The notes beneath the pieces were generated by a model. The model had not been told where the DNA came from. It saw only the letters and a list, made by a program, of their open reading frames with translations, and searched no databases. The translations under genes were made by a program, and so were the position numbers. 9,740 nucleotides of DNA from CAZBLP01 sp964492825 (GTDB lineage: Bacteria > DYJV01): contig CAZBLP010000062.1 of the NCBI GenBank assembly GCA_964492825.1, positions 1 through 9,740 of the forward strand, written 5' to 3'. Numbering within the stretch: position 1 is the first letter of the stretch; each line of letters starts with the position of its first letter. Below, in pieces: positions 1 through 6,916 of this stretch.

Positions 1-1755
1 CAAAGCTTCCCTATTAAGAAAAGGATACATATCTTCCATTGGTAATGAAACAATACTCCCATCTGAAAGCTGTTTTGACGAAACTCTCGGTAAAGTCTCC
101 ATATTAGGTGAAGTAAAAACTTCACACAATATTGGTCCTTCATGTTTTAAAATATATTCCACTGTTTGTTTTAAATCTCTATTTTTTAATTGGACATATT
201 CCACGCCAAAACTTTCTGCTATTTTTGAAATCAAAGGCAACGTCATGCCTGTTTCAGGAGAACTTGCACATAATCGTCCAAAAAATCTCTTTTGAGTTCC
301 TCTTATTGATGCATAGCCATTGTTGTTTAATACAAAAAATTTTATTGGCAAATCTAATCTTTTTACAACTTCAAGCTCTTGGATATTTAACATAAATCCA
401 CCATCTCCGTTTATACATACTGTTCTTTTTCTTCCACTTCCAATACAGGCGCCAATACTTGCAGGTAATCCGAATCCCATGGCTCCTAGCCCTGGGCTAT
501 TTAAAATTCTTACTCCTTTTTTAACCCTAAAAGCTTGCATTGTTCTTTCACTGCATGCACCTGAAGAGCCTGGCACAAGAATATCTCCATGTCCAAGTAA
601 CTCTGATAAAATATCAATTAATTCATAGTCATTTACATAATCTGTTTCAGATAAATAATCATCTTTCGCAACAGGATATTTAAGTTTCCATTCATAAATC
701 TTTTCAAACCATTTACTTCTGTCAATTTTTTTAACCAAATACATATTTTCAAGCATTTTCTCAATAAAATCCTTAGCATCTGCAACAACCGGAACATCTA
801 CTTTCATATTCATCTTTTTTATTTCATTCTCATCAATATCAATTATCACTTTTTTGGCATTCCTTGCAAAATATTTATGGTTGTAAGCAGTAAGGCCAAA
901 ATCAAGCCTTGAACCAATACTTATTAACAAATCTGCATTTTGCAAGGTGAAATTGGCAAATCTTGAAGCTACCAGCCCTGGCCTACCGGCAAATAAAGGA
1001 TGAGTATCATGTAGAATATCAATGGTTTTCCATGTTGTTTGGACAGGTAGGTTTAATTTTTCTATTAATTCAAAAAACTTTGGTAATGCTCCGGATAATC
1101 TTATTCCATTACCTGCCAATATAACCGGACGTTTGCTTTTATTGATTAAATCAATAATTTTTTTAATTACATTATCATCTATTTTTCCACTGTTATTTGC
1201 AGGATTATAACTGGAGAGCTTCTTAGGGTCAATATTTTTTGCCTGCACATCAAGTGGAATATCTATCCAAACAGGACCTGGTCTACCTGACTTTGCTATA
1301 AAAAATGCCTTTTCAAGATAATATTTTATTTTATCCGGGTTTGTAACTGTTACAGCATATTTTGTAATAGGTTTTACAATATTTACAATATCAACCTCTT
1401 GAAAACCAAACTGTCTTACTCCTTTATCTACTAACAAATCACTTGTTTTTACCTGCCCTGAAATAAATAAACAGGGAATAGAATCTATCCATGCTGAAGC
1501 AACACCAGTTATTGTATTTGTACCCCCAGGACCTGTTGTAACTATTGCGCAGCCAATATTTTCACTAATCTGTGCATAAGCTTCAGCGGCAATTGACGCA
1601 CCTTGTTCATGTAAACAGCAAACATAATTTAAACGAGCTTTTCCTACTGCATCAACAAGGTGTATTGCACCGCCTCCAGGAAGTAAAAAAACATCTTTAA
1701 TGCCTTTTTCCAATAAAAAATTTGCAACAAAGTCTGCAACTCTTATTTTATTCAT
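1..1755 (-). CDS. Thiamine-diphosphate-dependent enzyme, acetolactate synthase/YerE-like (partial, C-terminal end cut by window edge)
   Basis: Reading from ATG at 1755, the frame stays open for exactly 585 codons and has no stop when the window ends, so the protein is incomplete; it is probably near its end, since relatives are about 590-600 residues. Three ThDP-enzyme parts are visible. The N-terminal PYR domain (about 1-170) has the glutamate that activates the cofactor in HEQGA (E50) and the TTGPGGTN loop (73-80). A central domain (about 190-335) includes the ISIGSRLDFG stretch. The C-terminal PP domain has PGLGAMGFGLPASIGA and the ThDP/Mg motif GDGGF (450-454) to NNNG (477-480). The tail, with LPMEDMYP (571-578), differs from housekeeping acetolactate synthase as I recall it. 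The family decarboxylates a 2-keto acid and transfers the remaining acyl unit. YerE does this onto the C4 ketone of a CDP-deoxysugar, which fits the neighbouring dehydratase. The start overlaps the upstream stop as ATGA, suggesting translational coupling. Fold is secure; substrate is inference. Confidence 0.93.
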   Translation of the reverse strand, partial: MNKIRVADFVANFLLEKGIKDVFLLPGGGAIHLVDAVGKARLNYVCCLHEQGASIAAEAYAQISENIGCAIVTTGPGGTNTITGVASAWIDSIPCLFISGQVKTSDLLVDKGVRQFGFQEVDIVNIVKPITKYAVTVTNPDKIKYYLEKAFFIAKSGRPGPVWIDIPLDVQAKNIDPKKLSSYNPANNSGKIDDNVIKKIIDLINKSKRPVILAGNGIRLSGALPKFFELIEKLNLPVQTTWKTIDILHDTHPLFAGRPGLVASRFANFTLQNADLLISIGSRLDFGLTAYNHKYFARNAKKVIIDIDENEIKKMNMKVDVPVVADAKDFIEKMLENMYLVKKIDRSKWFEKIYEWKLKYPVAKDDYLSETDYVNDYELIDILSELLGHGDILVPGSSGACSERTMQAFRVKKGVRILNSPGLGAMGFGLPASIGACIGSGRKRTVCINGDGGFMLNIQELEVVKRLDLPIKFFVLNNNGYASIRGTQKRFFGRLCASSPETGMTLPLISKIAESFGVEYVQLKNRDLKQTVEYILKHEGPILCEVFTSPNMETLPRVSSKQLSDGSIVSLPMEDMYPFLNREAL

Positions 1756-3263
1756 AAAGTACTATCCAACCAGAAAGGAATAAATGTTTTTCTGTTTTTA
1801 TTAAAATTTATTTTTTCATCAGTATAAAATGAATCGTCTGAACAGTGTGTTGATGAAATTTCCTCAATTATAGCACCACTATCTGTATAAATTATATGTT
1901 TTGTCTCTGGTTCAATTGTCACAACATCTCCGGCACTATAATCTTTTTCTACACCATCAAGAGTCAATTTAATATTTCCGAATAACACATGAAAGGTTTC
2001 TTCCTTAACTTTGTGATACTGTTCAGGATGACATTGACCTGGAAGTAAAATAAGGAGCTTTTTGCAATATTCCCTATTAACTACAGTAATCATCGAAAGT
2101 CCGAATTCATAGAATTTTTCAATTCCATAGTGATGAGAAAGTTCTAATTCTGTATTTTTGGGAACAGTTACATTTGTATTTTTTACAAACCTGCTAATTT
2201 TATTTACAATTTCAGAGACATTTTCAAAATTATTATAATACTCTGAATTGTCATTTGTTATTGGTTCATTTAACTTTATCTCTCTTAATGCACAAATTTG
2301 AGAATATTTAGACATATCATTTGCAGTTAATTGCTGCTCACCTGTCGGAATAGCAAAAAAAACATCCTCTTTAACAAGAACTTCATTCTTTTTTATATGT
2401 TTCTTAGCAAATATTCCTCTTTGAAGAGATTTTAAAGTTTTTAACTCATCTTCACCAAAACTGTATCGTTTACCATTTACGCCACACATTTCAACTGCAT
2501 AAGCGGCGTTTTCAAGCCATTTTGAAATTTGGGAAGGAGTTGCTGAATAATTGTTAATATTATATTTTTCTGTGGGAATTCCAACGTGTTTTTCAAAAAT
2601 TTTTGCTCCTTTGGCAATTGCTATTATAATAGATTTGAAATTTTCAGGACTCTCATGTGTAGAATAACCAACGGGAATATCTGGGAAATTATTCTTAAAA
2701 AAATCTATCTGATTTAACTGAAGATTTTTATCATTAGTCGGATACTCAGCCACACAGTGCATAAGTGCAAATTTCTTTTTTCTATGTTTTAAAAATAATA
2801 CTACCCTTTTAATATCATCAAATGACACTCCAGCAGTAGAAGCAATAATAGGCTTATTGCGCTCTACAATATTTTCTAACAAAGGCCAGTCAGTAAAAGA
2901 GCAACTCGCCACTTTTATTATGTCAAAATCATGCTCAACAACTTTTTCAACACTATTTTCATCAAATGGCGTACAAATAGCAATAAAACCTCTTTCTGTA
3001 ATATAATTTTTTATTTTATTTAATGTTTCCCATGAAAGTCTTGTTTCAGTAAATCTTTTAACATATTTTATGTCAAATCTGTCTTTAAAATCCGGGTGAA
3101 TGAATGTATCAAGGTCTCTGTACTGTAATTTAATAGCAAAATTAAATATATTATCATATATTTCTGTAACTTTTTTCAATTCGTCAACAATTCTTAAAGC
3201 ATGATTCACATCTCCCATGTGATTGTTAGCCATGTCGAAAATAAATAAAAGTTTTTCAAACAT
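1752..3263 (-). CDS. NeuB-family (sialic acid synthase-like) protein with SAF and C-terminal cupin domains
   Basis: This 503-residue protein has three parts. The NeuB-type TIM barrel (about 1-265) shows NNHMGD (13-18), the KLQ strand (45-47), CTPFD (97-101), KVAS (117-120), VGYSTHE (198-204) and EKHVG (224-228), matching the NHxGD, GYSDHT and EKH signatures of the PEP-condensing family. A SAF/antifreeze-like segment follows (about 282-340, starting RGIFAKKHIKKNE). A cupin (about 400-472) carries PEQYHKVKEETFH (413-425); H412, H417, E421/E422 and H457 are candidate metal ligands, resembling D-lyxose-isomerase-like cupins. NeuB enzymes condense PEP with a sugar aldehyde to give a 2-keto-3-deoxy acid; the acceptor here is unknown and I do not call it sialic acid synthase. 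Typical NeuB is about 340-350 residues, so the cupin is an added domain. It lies 3 bases after rfbG, has a GGAG site 6 bases before its ATG, and overlaps the ThDP gene by 4 bases, so all three are probably co-translated. Confidence 0.92.
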   Translation of the reverse strand: MFEKLLFIFDMANNHMGDVNHALRIVDELKKVTEIYDNIFNFAIKLQYRDLDTFIHPDFKDRFDIKYVKRFTETRLSWETLNKIKNYITERGFIAICTPFDENSVEKVVEHDFDIIKVASCSFTDWPLLENIVERNKPIIASTAGVSFDDIKRVVLFLKHRKKKFALMHCVAEYPTNDKNLQLNQIDFFKNNFPDIPVGYSTHESPENFKSIIIAIAKGAKIFEKHVGIPTEKYNINNYSATPSQISKWLENAAYAVEMCGVNGKRYSFGEDELKTLKSLQRGIFAKKHIKKNEVLVKEDVFFAIPTGEQQLTANDMSKYSQICALREIKLNEPITNDNSEYYNNFENVSEIVNKISRFVKNTNVTVPKNTELELSHHYGIEKFYEFGLSMITVVNREYCKKLLILLPGQCHPEQYHKVKEETFHVLFGNIKLTLDGVEKDYSAGDVVTIEPETKHIIYTDSGAIIEEISSTHCSDDSFYTDEKINFNKNRKTFIPFWLDSTL

Positions 3264-3266
3264 TTT

Positions 3267-4343
3267 TTACTCCAGTGTTTTACAGTATTCTTCCAATAAT
3301 TCTTCAGATATACATTTCTGCTTTTCATAAAAAGCCTGATACCACTCTGCTGTTTTTCTCAAAGTCTCATCTATTGCCATTACCGGTTGCCACTTTAACT
3401 TGGCAACAGCTTTTGAACAATCAAGTTTCAAACTTACTGATTCATGTAATGAATTATCCTCTTTTATCTCATAATTTATCTTTTTCCATATATTCTTTAA
3501 ATATTTAACAACATCAATAACACTCATATTATTTTCAGTAATTGAACCAAAATTCCATGCTTCTGCAAAATCTTTTTCTCCTTGCAGTAATTTTTGCCCA
3601 AGCATTAAATATCCTCTTAAACAATCAAGAATATACTGCCACGGCCTTATTGCATTAGGACTCCTTATAATAATTTTTTTATTTTCTGAAACTGCTTTAA
3701 CAATATCAGGTATGAGCCTGTTAATTCCCCAATCACCGCCACCTATGACGTTTCCTGCTCTGCAACTTGCAATTAAAGTATTATGTTTTTTTCCGTAGTC
3801 ATTTAAATTAAAATATGAATTTCTGTATGTTGATGTTATTAATTCCGAACATGCTTTACTGGCACTGTACGGATCATAGCCGCCCACTGGATCAATTTCC
3901 CTGTATCCCCAGCACCACTCTTTGTTTTCATAACATTTATCTGTAGTAACATTAACAATAGCTTTTACAGAATCAATTTTTCTTGACACCTCAAAAAGAT
4001 TAATTGTACCCATAATGTTTGTTTCAAAAGCTTTCAGAGGTTTTTCATAAGACATCCTTACAAGCGCCAATGCTGCAAGATGAAAAATAATATCCGGTTT
4101 AAATTCTATCAAACATTTTTGTAATAATTCTCTGTTTCCCAAATCTCCTCTTACTGAAATAATATTTTCTTCAAGATGTAAAATGTCAAAATGGTTTGGC
4201 TCTGTAGGTGGCTCTAAGGAATATCCAATCACTTTTGCTCCGAGCTTTGTTAGCCAAAAAGCAAGCCATGAACCTTTGAACCCGGTATGACCGGTAATTA
4301 ATACAGTCTTATTTTCATAAATATTGTTAAATAACTTTTTCAT
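3267..4343 (-). CDS. rfbG: CDP-glucose 4,6-dehydratase
   Basis: This 358-residue extended short-chain dehydrogenase/reductase is full length for the family. It is expected to convert CDP-D-glucose to CDP-4-keto-6-deoxy-D-glucose in the cytoplasm, using tightly bound NAD, as the entry step to CDP-linked deoxysugars. Visible motifs are the NAD loop TGHTGFKGSW (17-26), RGDLGN (65-70), the FHLAA strand (87-91), the active-site TTDKCYEN (133-140), the YSASK catalytic pair (Y159, K163), RAGNVIGGGDW (195-205) and RPWQ (233-236). The GFKGSW variant of the glycine-rich loop and the TDK triad are typical of CDP-glucose dehydratases rather than dTDP-glucose or GDP-mannose dehydratases. A 48-base gap separates it from the GT2 gene upstream, with only a weak GAG about 11 bases before its ATG, so it may open a separate transcript or be read through. 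The cytidylyltransferase RfbF, often its neighbour, is absent here. Confidence 0.93.
   Translation of the reverse strand: MKKLFNNIYENKTVLITGHTGFKGSWLAFWLTKLGAKVIGYSLEPPTEPNHFDILHLEENIISVRGDLGNRELLQKCLIEFKPDIIFHLAALALVRMSYEKPLKAFETNIMGTINLFEVSRKIDSVKAIVNVTTDKCYENKEWCWGYREIDPVGGYDPYSASKACSELITSTYRNSYFNLNDYGKKHNTLIASCRAGNVIGGGDWGINRLIPDIVKAVSENKKIIIRSPNAIRPWQYILDCLRGYLMLGQKLLQGEKDFAEAWNFGSITENNMSVIDVVKYLKNIWKKINYEIKEDNSLHESVSLKLDCSKAVAKLKWQPVMAIDETLRKTAEWYQAFYEKQKCISEELLEEYCKTLE
3270..3273 (-). promoter_or_regulatory. Shine-Dalgarno site of the NeuB-like gene
   Basis: On the minus strand GGAG is followed by TAAAAA and then the ATG at 3263, a 6-base spacer. The site overlaps the last codon of rfbG (GAG) directly before its TAA, so termination of one gene and initiation of the next occur at the same place. 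It supports the chosen start. Confidence 0.7.
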
Positions 4344-4391
4344 AATTAATATGCTCTTTAAAATTCAACTTAATTGTTTTATGAAAATTTA

Positions 4392-5111
4392 TTATGTTTT
4401 ATTTAAAAAATTTTTATATATTAATTTAAAAGGAAGAATTACCGCTTCCCTAACAATTTTTTTGCTCATTTTTGAGCCGCCTGTTTCACGTTCGTAAAAT
4501 ATTATTGGTATTTCCGCTATTTTCAAACTATATTTATAAGCATAATATACCATTTCTATTTGAAATGCATAACCATTTGAATTAATTTTATCAAGATTTA
4601 TTTTTTTAAGTGCATCTTTTGTGTAACATCTATAACCGCTTGTCAGATCAGTATATTCCTTTAAATTCAATAAAGTCGATGCATAGAAATTCCCAAATTT
4701 TGAAAGTAAAAGCCTTTTAAAATCCCATCCAACAACACTAATTGTTCCGTTTAAATATCTTGACCCCACAACAACATCATAACCTTCTTCTATTTTTTTT
4801 AAAAAATTCGGAATTTCAGATGGGTCATGACTCAAATCCGCATCAATTTCAAAGAATATATCATAACCTCTTTCAAGACCCCACTTAAATCCGGTAACAT
4901 AAGCAGTCCCAAGCCCTAATTTAGATGGTCGTTCAATTAAAAAAAGCCTTTCATTTTCTTTAATAAAATTTTTAACTGTTTCTTGTGTTCCGTCACTGGA
5001 ATTGTCATCAATAACAAGTATATGAAGAAAATGGTAGCTCAATAACAAACTGAGAATCTTTTCAATATTTTCATATTCATTATAAGTTGGTAAAATAATT
5101 AAAATTCTCAT
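4392..5111 (-). CDS. GT2 glycosyltransferase, polyprenyl-phosphate mannose synthase (DPM1)-like
   Basis: At 239 residues this is a compact GT-A catalytic domain without the C-terminal membrane helices of larger polyprenyl-phosphate glycosyltransferases, as in soluble DPM1/Ppm1 catalytic domains. Motifs in order are LPTYNEYENI (7-16), the nucleotide-binding DDNSSDGT (35-42), RPSKLGLGTAY (61-71), the DXD-type metal site in DADLSHDP (90-97), GSRY (116-119), DLTSGYR (155-161), GYAFQIEM (180-187) and ERETGGSKM (207-215). The last four are characteristic of the DPM1 group. The family transfers mannose, or another hexose, from a nucleotide sugar to polyprenyl phosphate on the inner face of the cytoplasmic membrane, giving a donor for membrane GT-C enzymes. 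Its ATG overlaps the GT9 stop as ATGA, with only a weak AAAAGAA upstream, so it is probably translationally coupled. Family is clear; the sugar is inferred. Confidence 0.9.
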   Translation of the reverse strand: MRILIILPTYNEYENIEKILSLLLSYHFLHILVIDDNSSDGTQETVKNFIKENERLFLIERPSKLGLGTAYVTGFKWGLERGYDIFFEIDADLSHDPSEIPNFLKKIEEGYDVVVGSRYLNGTISVVGWDFKRLLLSKFGNFYASTLLNLKEYTDLTSGYRCYTKDALKKINLDKINSNGYAFQIEMVYYAYKYSLKIAEIPIIFYERETGGSKMSKKIVREAVILPFKLIYKNFLNKT

Positions 5112-6199
5112 AATAATTCTTTTATTGCATTTACTACATCTTCTGCCATAAGTTCATTTAAACAGCTATATTTTTTTTTAATTTTACAAGTTAAAGGTGC
5201 CGGAGAGTAAACAAAGCAAGGTGAGCATTTTAAATTCATTTTTACAATTTTATGTTTGACTCTCCATGGTTTTACCCATAATGGATTTGTAGGGCCAAAA
5301 ATAGCTACTACAGGAGTACCAACAGCAGCAGCTAAATGCATTAATCCTGAATCATTAGAAACAAATAAATTCATACATTTAATCAAAGATGCTATTTCCC
5401 TTATGCTTTTGTTTGAAATTTTTTTAACATTTTTACTATTACATTGTCTGTAAATATAATCACATACATCTCTATCTTCATTACCAGCAAAAATAAAAAA
5501 ATTAAATTCAGGTAACTGATTAATAAGTTCAACAAACTTATCTCCCGGCCATCTCCTATGCACATGATTTTTGAAAATACTTGAGCCAGGATGAATCCCT
5601 ATATTTATATTGTTCTCTGAGTTCATAGATTTTAAAGAAGCTTTTAAAAAGCTCTGGCTCTTTTCAATTTCTTCTTCTTTAATATGAATTTGCAGTTCGG
5701 GAATTTCTTTTTCTGGAACTTTTATATCAAAAAATTCCAATAATTTTACATTTTCTTCAACACAATGTAAAAGATTATTTTCTTTTATTGTAAAATTTTT
5801 TAACCAGTTAAATTCTTTGAAATCAAAATTGTTATACCTATGACCAACTCTTTTGGGAGCAAAACTTAAAAATGAAAAAAAATTATAATCTTTTCTGTTG
5901 GATGGATAAAAATTTATTACAAAATCAAATTTAAAGGAAAAATTTTTCAAAATATAAAAAAGAGATGTTACTTTTCCTTTTTTAATTAAAGGATAATATA
6001 AAAGTCTGTCTATATTAGGATTATTTTTAAAAAGTTCATATGTTGCCAAATTAAATGTAAAAAAAGTTATATGAAATTCAGGATAATTGCTTTTTAATAT
6101 TTTTAATGCAGGTGTTGTTAAAAGAGCATCACCAATTCCAAACAAGGGAGTTATTAATATTTTTTTATTTATATTTCTCTGCAATTTTCTCTGTTTCAA
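5108..6199 (-). CDS. GT9 glycosyltransferase, ADP-heptose:LPS heptosyltransferase family
   Basis: This 363-residue GT-B protein has the GT9 signatures: the N-terminal loop GIGDALLTTPALK (21-33), the mid-protein GIHPGSS (201-207) followed by RRWPGDKF (215-222), and the nucleotide-sugar site NDSGLMHLAAAVGTP (282-296) continuing to FGPTNP (301-306). It ends with the cysteine-rich tail common in the family (C325, C328, C338, C346). Members usually add heptose or related sugars to LPS core at the cytoplasmic face of the inner membrane; the exact sugar cannot be read here. The start is unusual: the frame opens after a TAA at 6211-6209 and contains no ATG before residue 192, so initiation must use a non-ATG codon. 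TTG at 6199 is taken here; TTG at 6184 would remove five residues. Neither has a good Shine-Dalgarno site. It overlaps the GT2 gene by 4 bases. Confidence 0.9.
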   Translation of the reverse strand: MKQRKLQRNINKKILITPLFGIGDALLTTPALKILKSNYPEFHITFFTFNLATYELFKNNPNIDRLLYYPLIKKGKVTSLFYILKNFSFKFDFVINFYPSNRKDYNFFSFLSFAPKRVGHRYNNFDFKEFNWLKNFTIKENNLLHCVEENVKLLEFFDIKVPEKEIPELQIHIKEEEIEKSQSFLKASLKSMNSENNINIGIHPGSSIFKNHVHRRWPGDKFVELINQLPEFNFFIFAGNEDRDVCDYIYRQCNSKNVKKISNKSIREIASLIKCMNLFVSNDSGLMHLAAAVGTPVVAIFGPTNPLWVKPWRVKHKIVKMNLKCSPCFVYSPAPLTCKIKKKYSCLNELMAEDVVNAIKELL

Positions 6200-6202
6200 A
6201 AG

Positions 6203-6236
6203 TTTTTGTTAATATTTCAAAGTTATTTAACAAAAA
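6203..6236. repeat. AT-rich inverted repeat upstream of the GT9 gene
   Basis: Two perfect 10-base arms, TTTTTGTTAA (6203-6212) and TTAACAAAAA (6227-6236), flank a 14-base loop. It ends just before the TTG start of the GT9 gene, in the 84-base gap after the TPR-like gene. It has a single G:C pair per arm, so it would be a weak RNA hairpin. In the direction of transcription the U-run is on the 5' arm, so it does not look like a terminator for the upstream gene. It could be an operator-like palindrome or chance in AT-rich DNA. Confidence 0.3.
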
Positions 6237-6283
6237 AACATATCATAATCAATAAATTATTTTCTCTTCTATTTTATCAAGTA

Positions 6284-6916
6284 TTAAAACCAAAACAATG
6301 ACATTATCCAAATCAGAAAAAACAACAAATAACTTGCAAAAGATATTAATATTATTTTTTTATTAGCCTTCTCATATTTAAATCCTTGCAAAATCATAAA
6401 AATAATACTCCCAATCCAAGCGACAAATGACAAACATAATATTAAGCTGCTGATAGTAGACGGAAAATCATTGTGTTTCAAAATTTTTAACTGTCTTTTG
6501 TATTCATCCTCTGCATTATTTGGTCTATTTTCATTTTTCAAAATTTCCACTTTAAGTTTTGCAATTTTATAATTTAATTTATCAATCAAATCCTGTCTCG
6601 GCTGGTAAAAGCTTCTAACTTGAAAATAAGATGCTCTTAAAGTTTCATATGCAAACAAACTTCCATATAAATCCTGTTTTTGTTGAAACATGTCCCCTAA
6701 TTTTAAAATATTTTTCTCTGCTTTTTTCATATATGGAGAAAATGGTGTATATGATAGAATAACATAACTGTAATAATCTATTGCCCAAATATACTTTCCC
6801 TGTTTTACTAAATTATTCCCCTTTGTTAAATCTCTATACTGATGATAAATTAGATTTAAATAAATAGCAGTTAATAAAGTAATAAATAGAATTAAAAAAA
6901 ATTTTTTACTTAACAT
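6284..6916 (-). CDS. Membrane protein of unknown function with TPR-like helical domain
   Basis: I do not recognise this 210-residue protein. It has an N-terminal hydrophobic helix (about 6-24) with lysines before it, a helical stretch (about 30-150), and two further hydrophobic helices (about 153-177 and 187-209). Within the soluble part, residues around 32-55 (GNNLVKQGKYIWAIDYYSYV) and 70-95 (ending in SLFAYETL) have the spacing and small/aromatic pattern of tetratricopeptide repeats, with a charged, possibly coiled segment near 107-148. Positive charges at the N-terminus suggest the TPR-like part faces the periplasm. Its ATG lies inside the end of the DUF2723 glycosyltransferase gene (11-base overlap) with GGAAG a few bases upstream, so the two are probably co-translated and may work together. 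A scaffold or partner for the glycosyltransferase, or a pilus-related factor, is possible; this is inference only. Confidence 0.75.
   Translation of the reverse strand: MLSKKFFLILFITLLTAIYLNLIYHQYRDLTKGNNLVKQGKYIWAIDYYSYVILSYTPFSPYMKKAEKNILKLGDMFQQKQDLYGSLFAYETLRASYFQVRSFYQPRQDLIDKLNYKIAKLKVEILKNENRPNNAEDEYKRQLKILKHNDFPSTISSLILCLSFVAWIGSIIFMILQGFKYEKANKKIILISFASYLLFFLIWIMSLFWF

Noticed and set aside
132..1210. Open frames on the plus strand at 132-395, 320-628 and 1022-1210
   Set aside because: They lie antisense to the ThDP enzyme, whose minus-strand frame is continuous with all family motifs; the plus-strand translations have no recognisable domain.
1..1755. Housekeeping acetolactate synthase (IlvB) for branched-chain amino acids
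   Set aside because: No IlvH/IlvN or other ilv/leu gene adjoins it, the C-terminal tail is of another type, and the operon partners are nucleotide-sugar enzymes.
1752..3263. Genuine N-acetylneuraminate synthase (sialic acid pathway)
   Set aside because: No NeuA, NeuC, Pse or Leg partner gene is present, the N-terminal motif is variant and a cupin is fused; only the family can be stated.
3275..3508. Plus-strand open frame antisense to rfbG
   Set aside because: It is entirely opposite a well-supported gene, has no ribosome site or domain, and has a low-complexity hydrophobic composition.
5256..5453. Plus-strand open frame antisense to the GT9 gene
   Set aside because: It is opposite the conserved NDSGLMHLAAAVGTP region and is explained by that gene's codon use.
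6203..6236. Intrinsic terminator after the TPR-like gene
   Set aside because: The inverted repeat has only one G:C pair per arm, and in the transcribed direction the U-run precedes rather than follows the stem.
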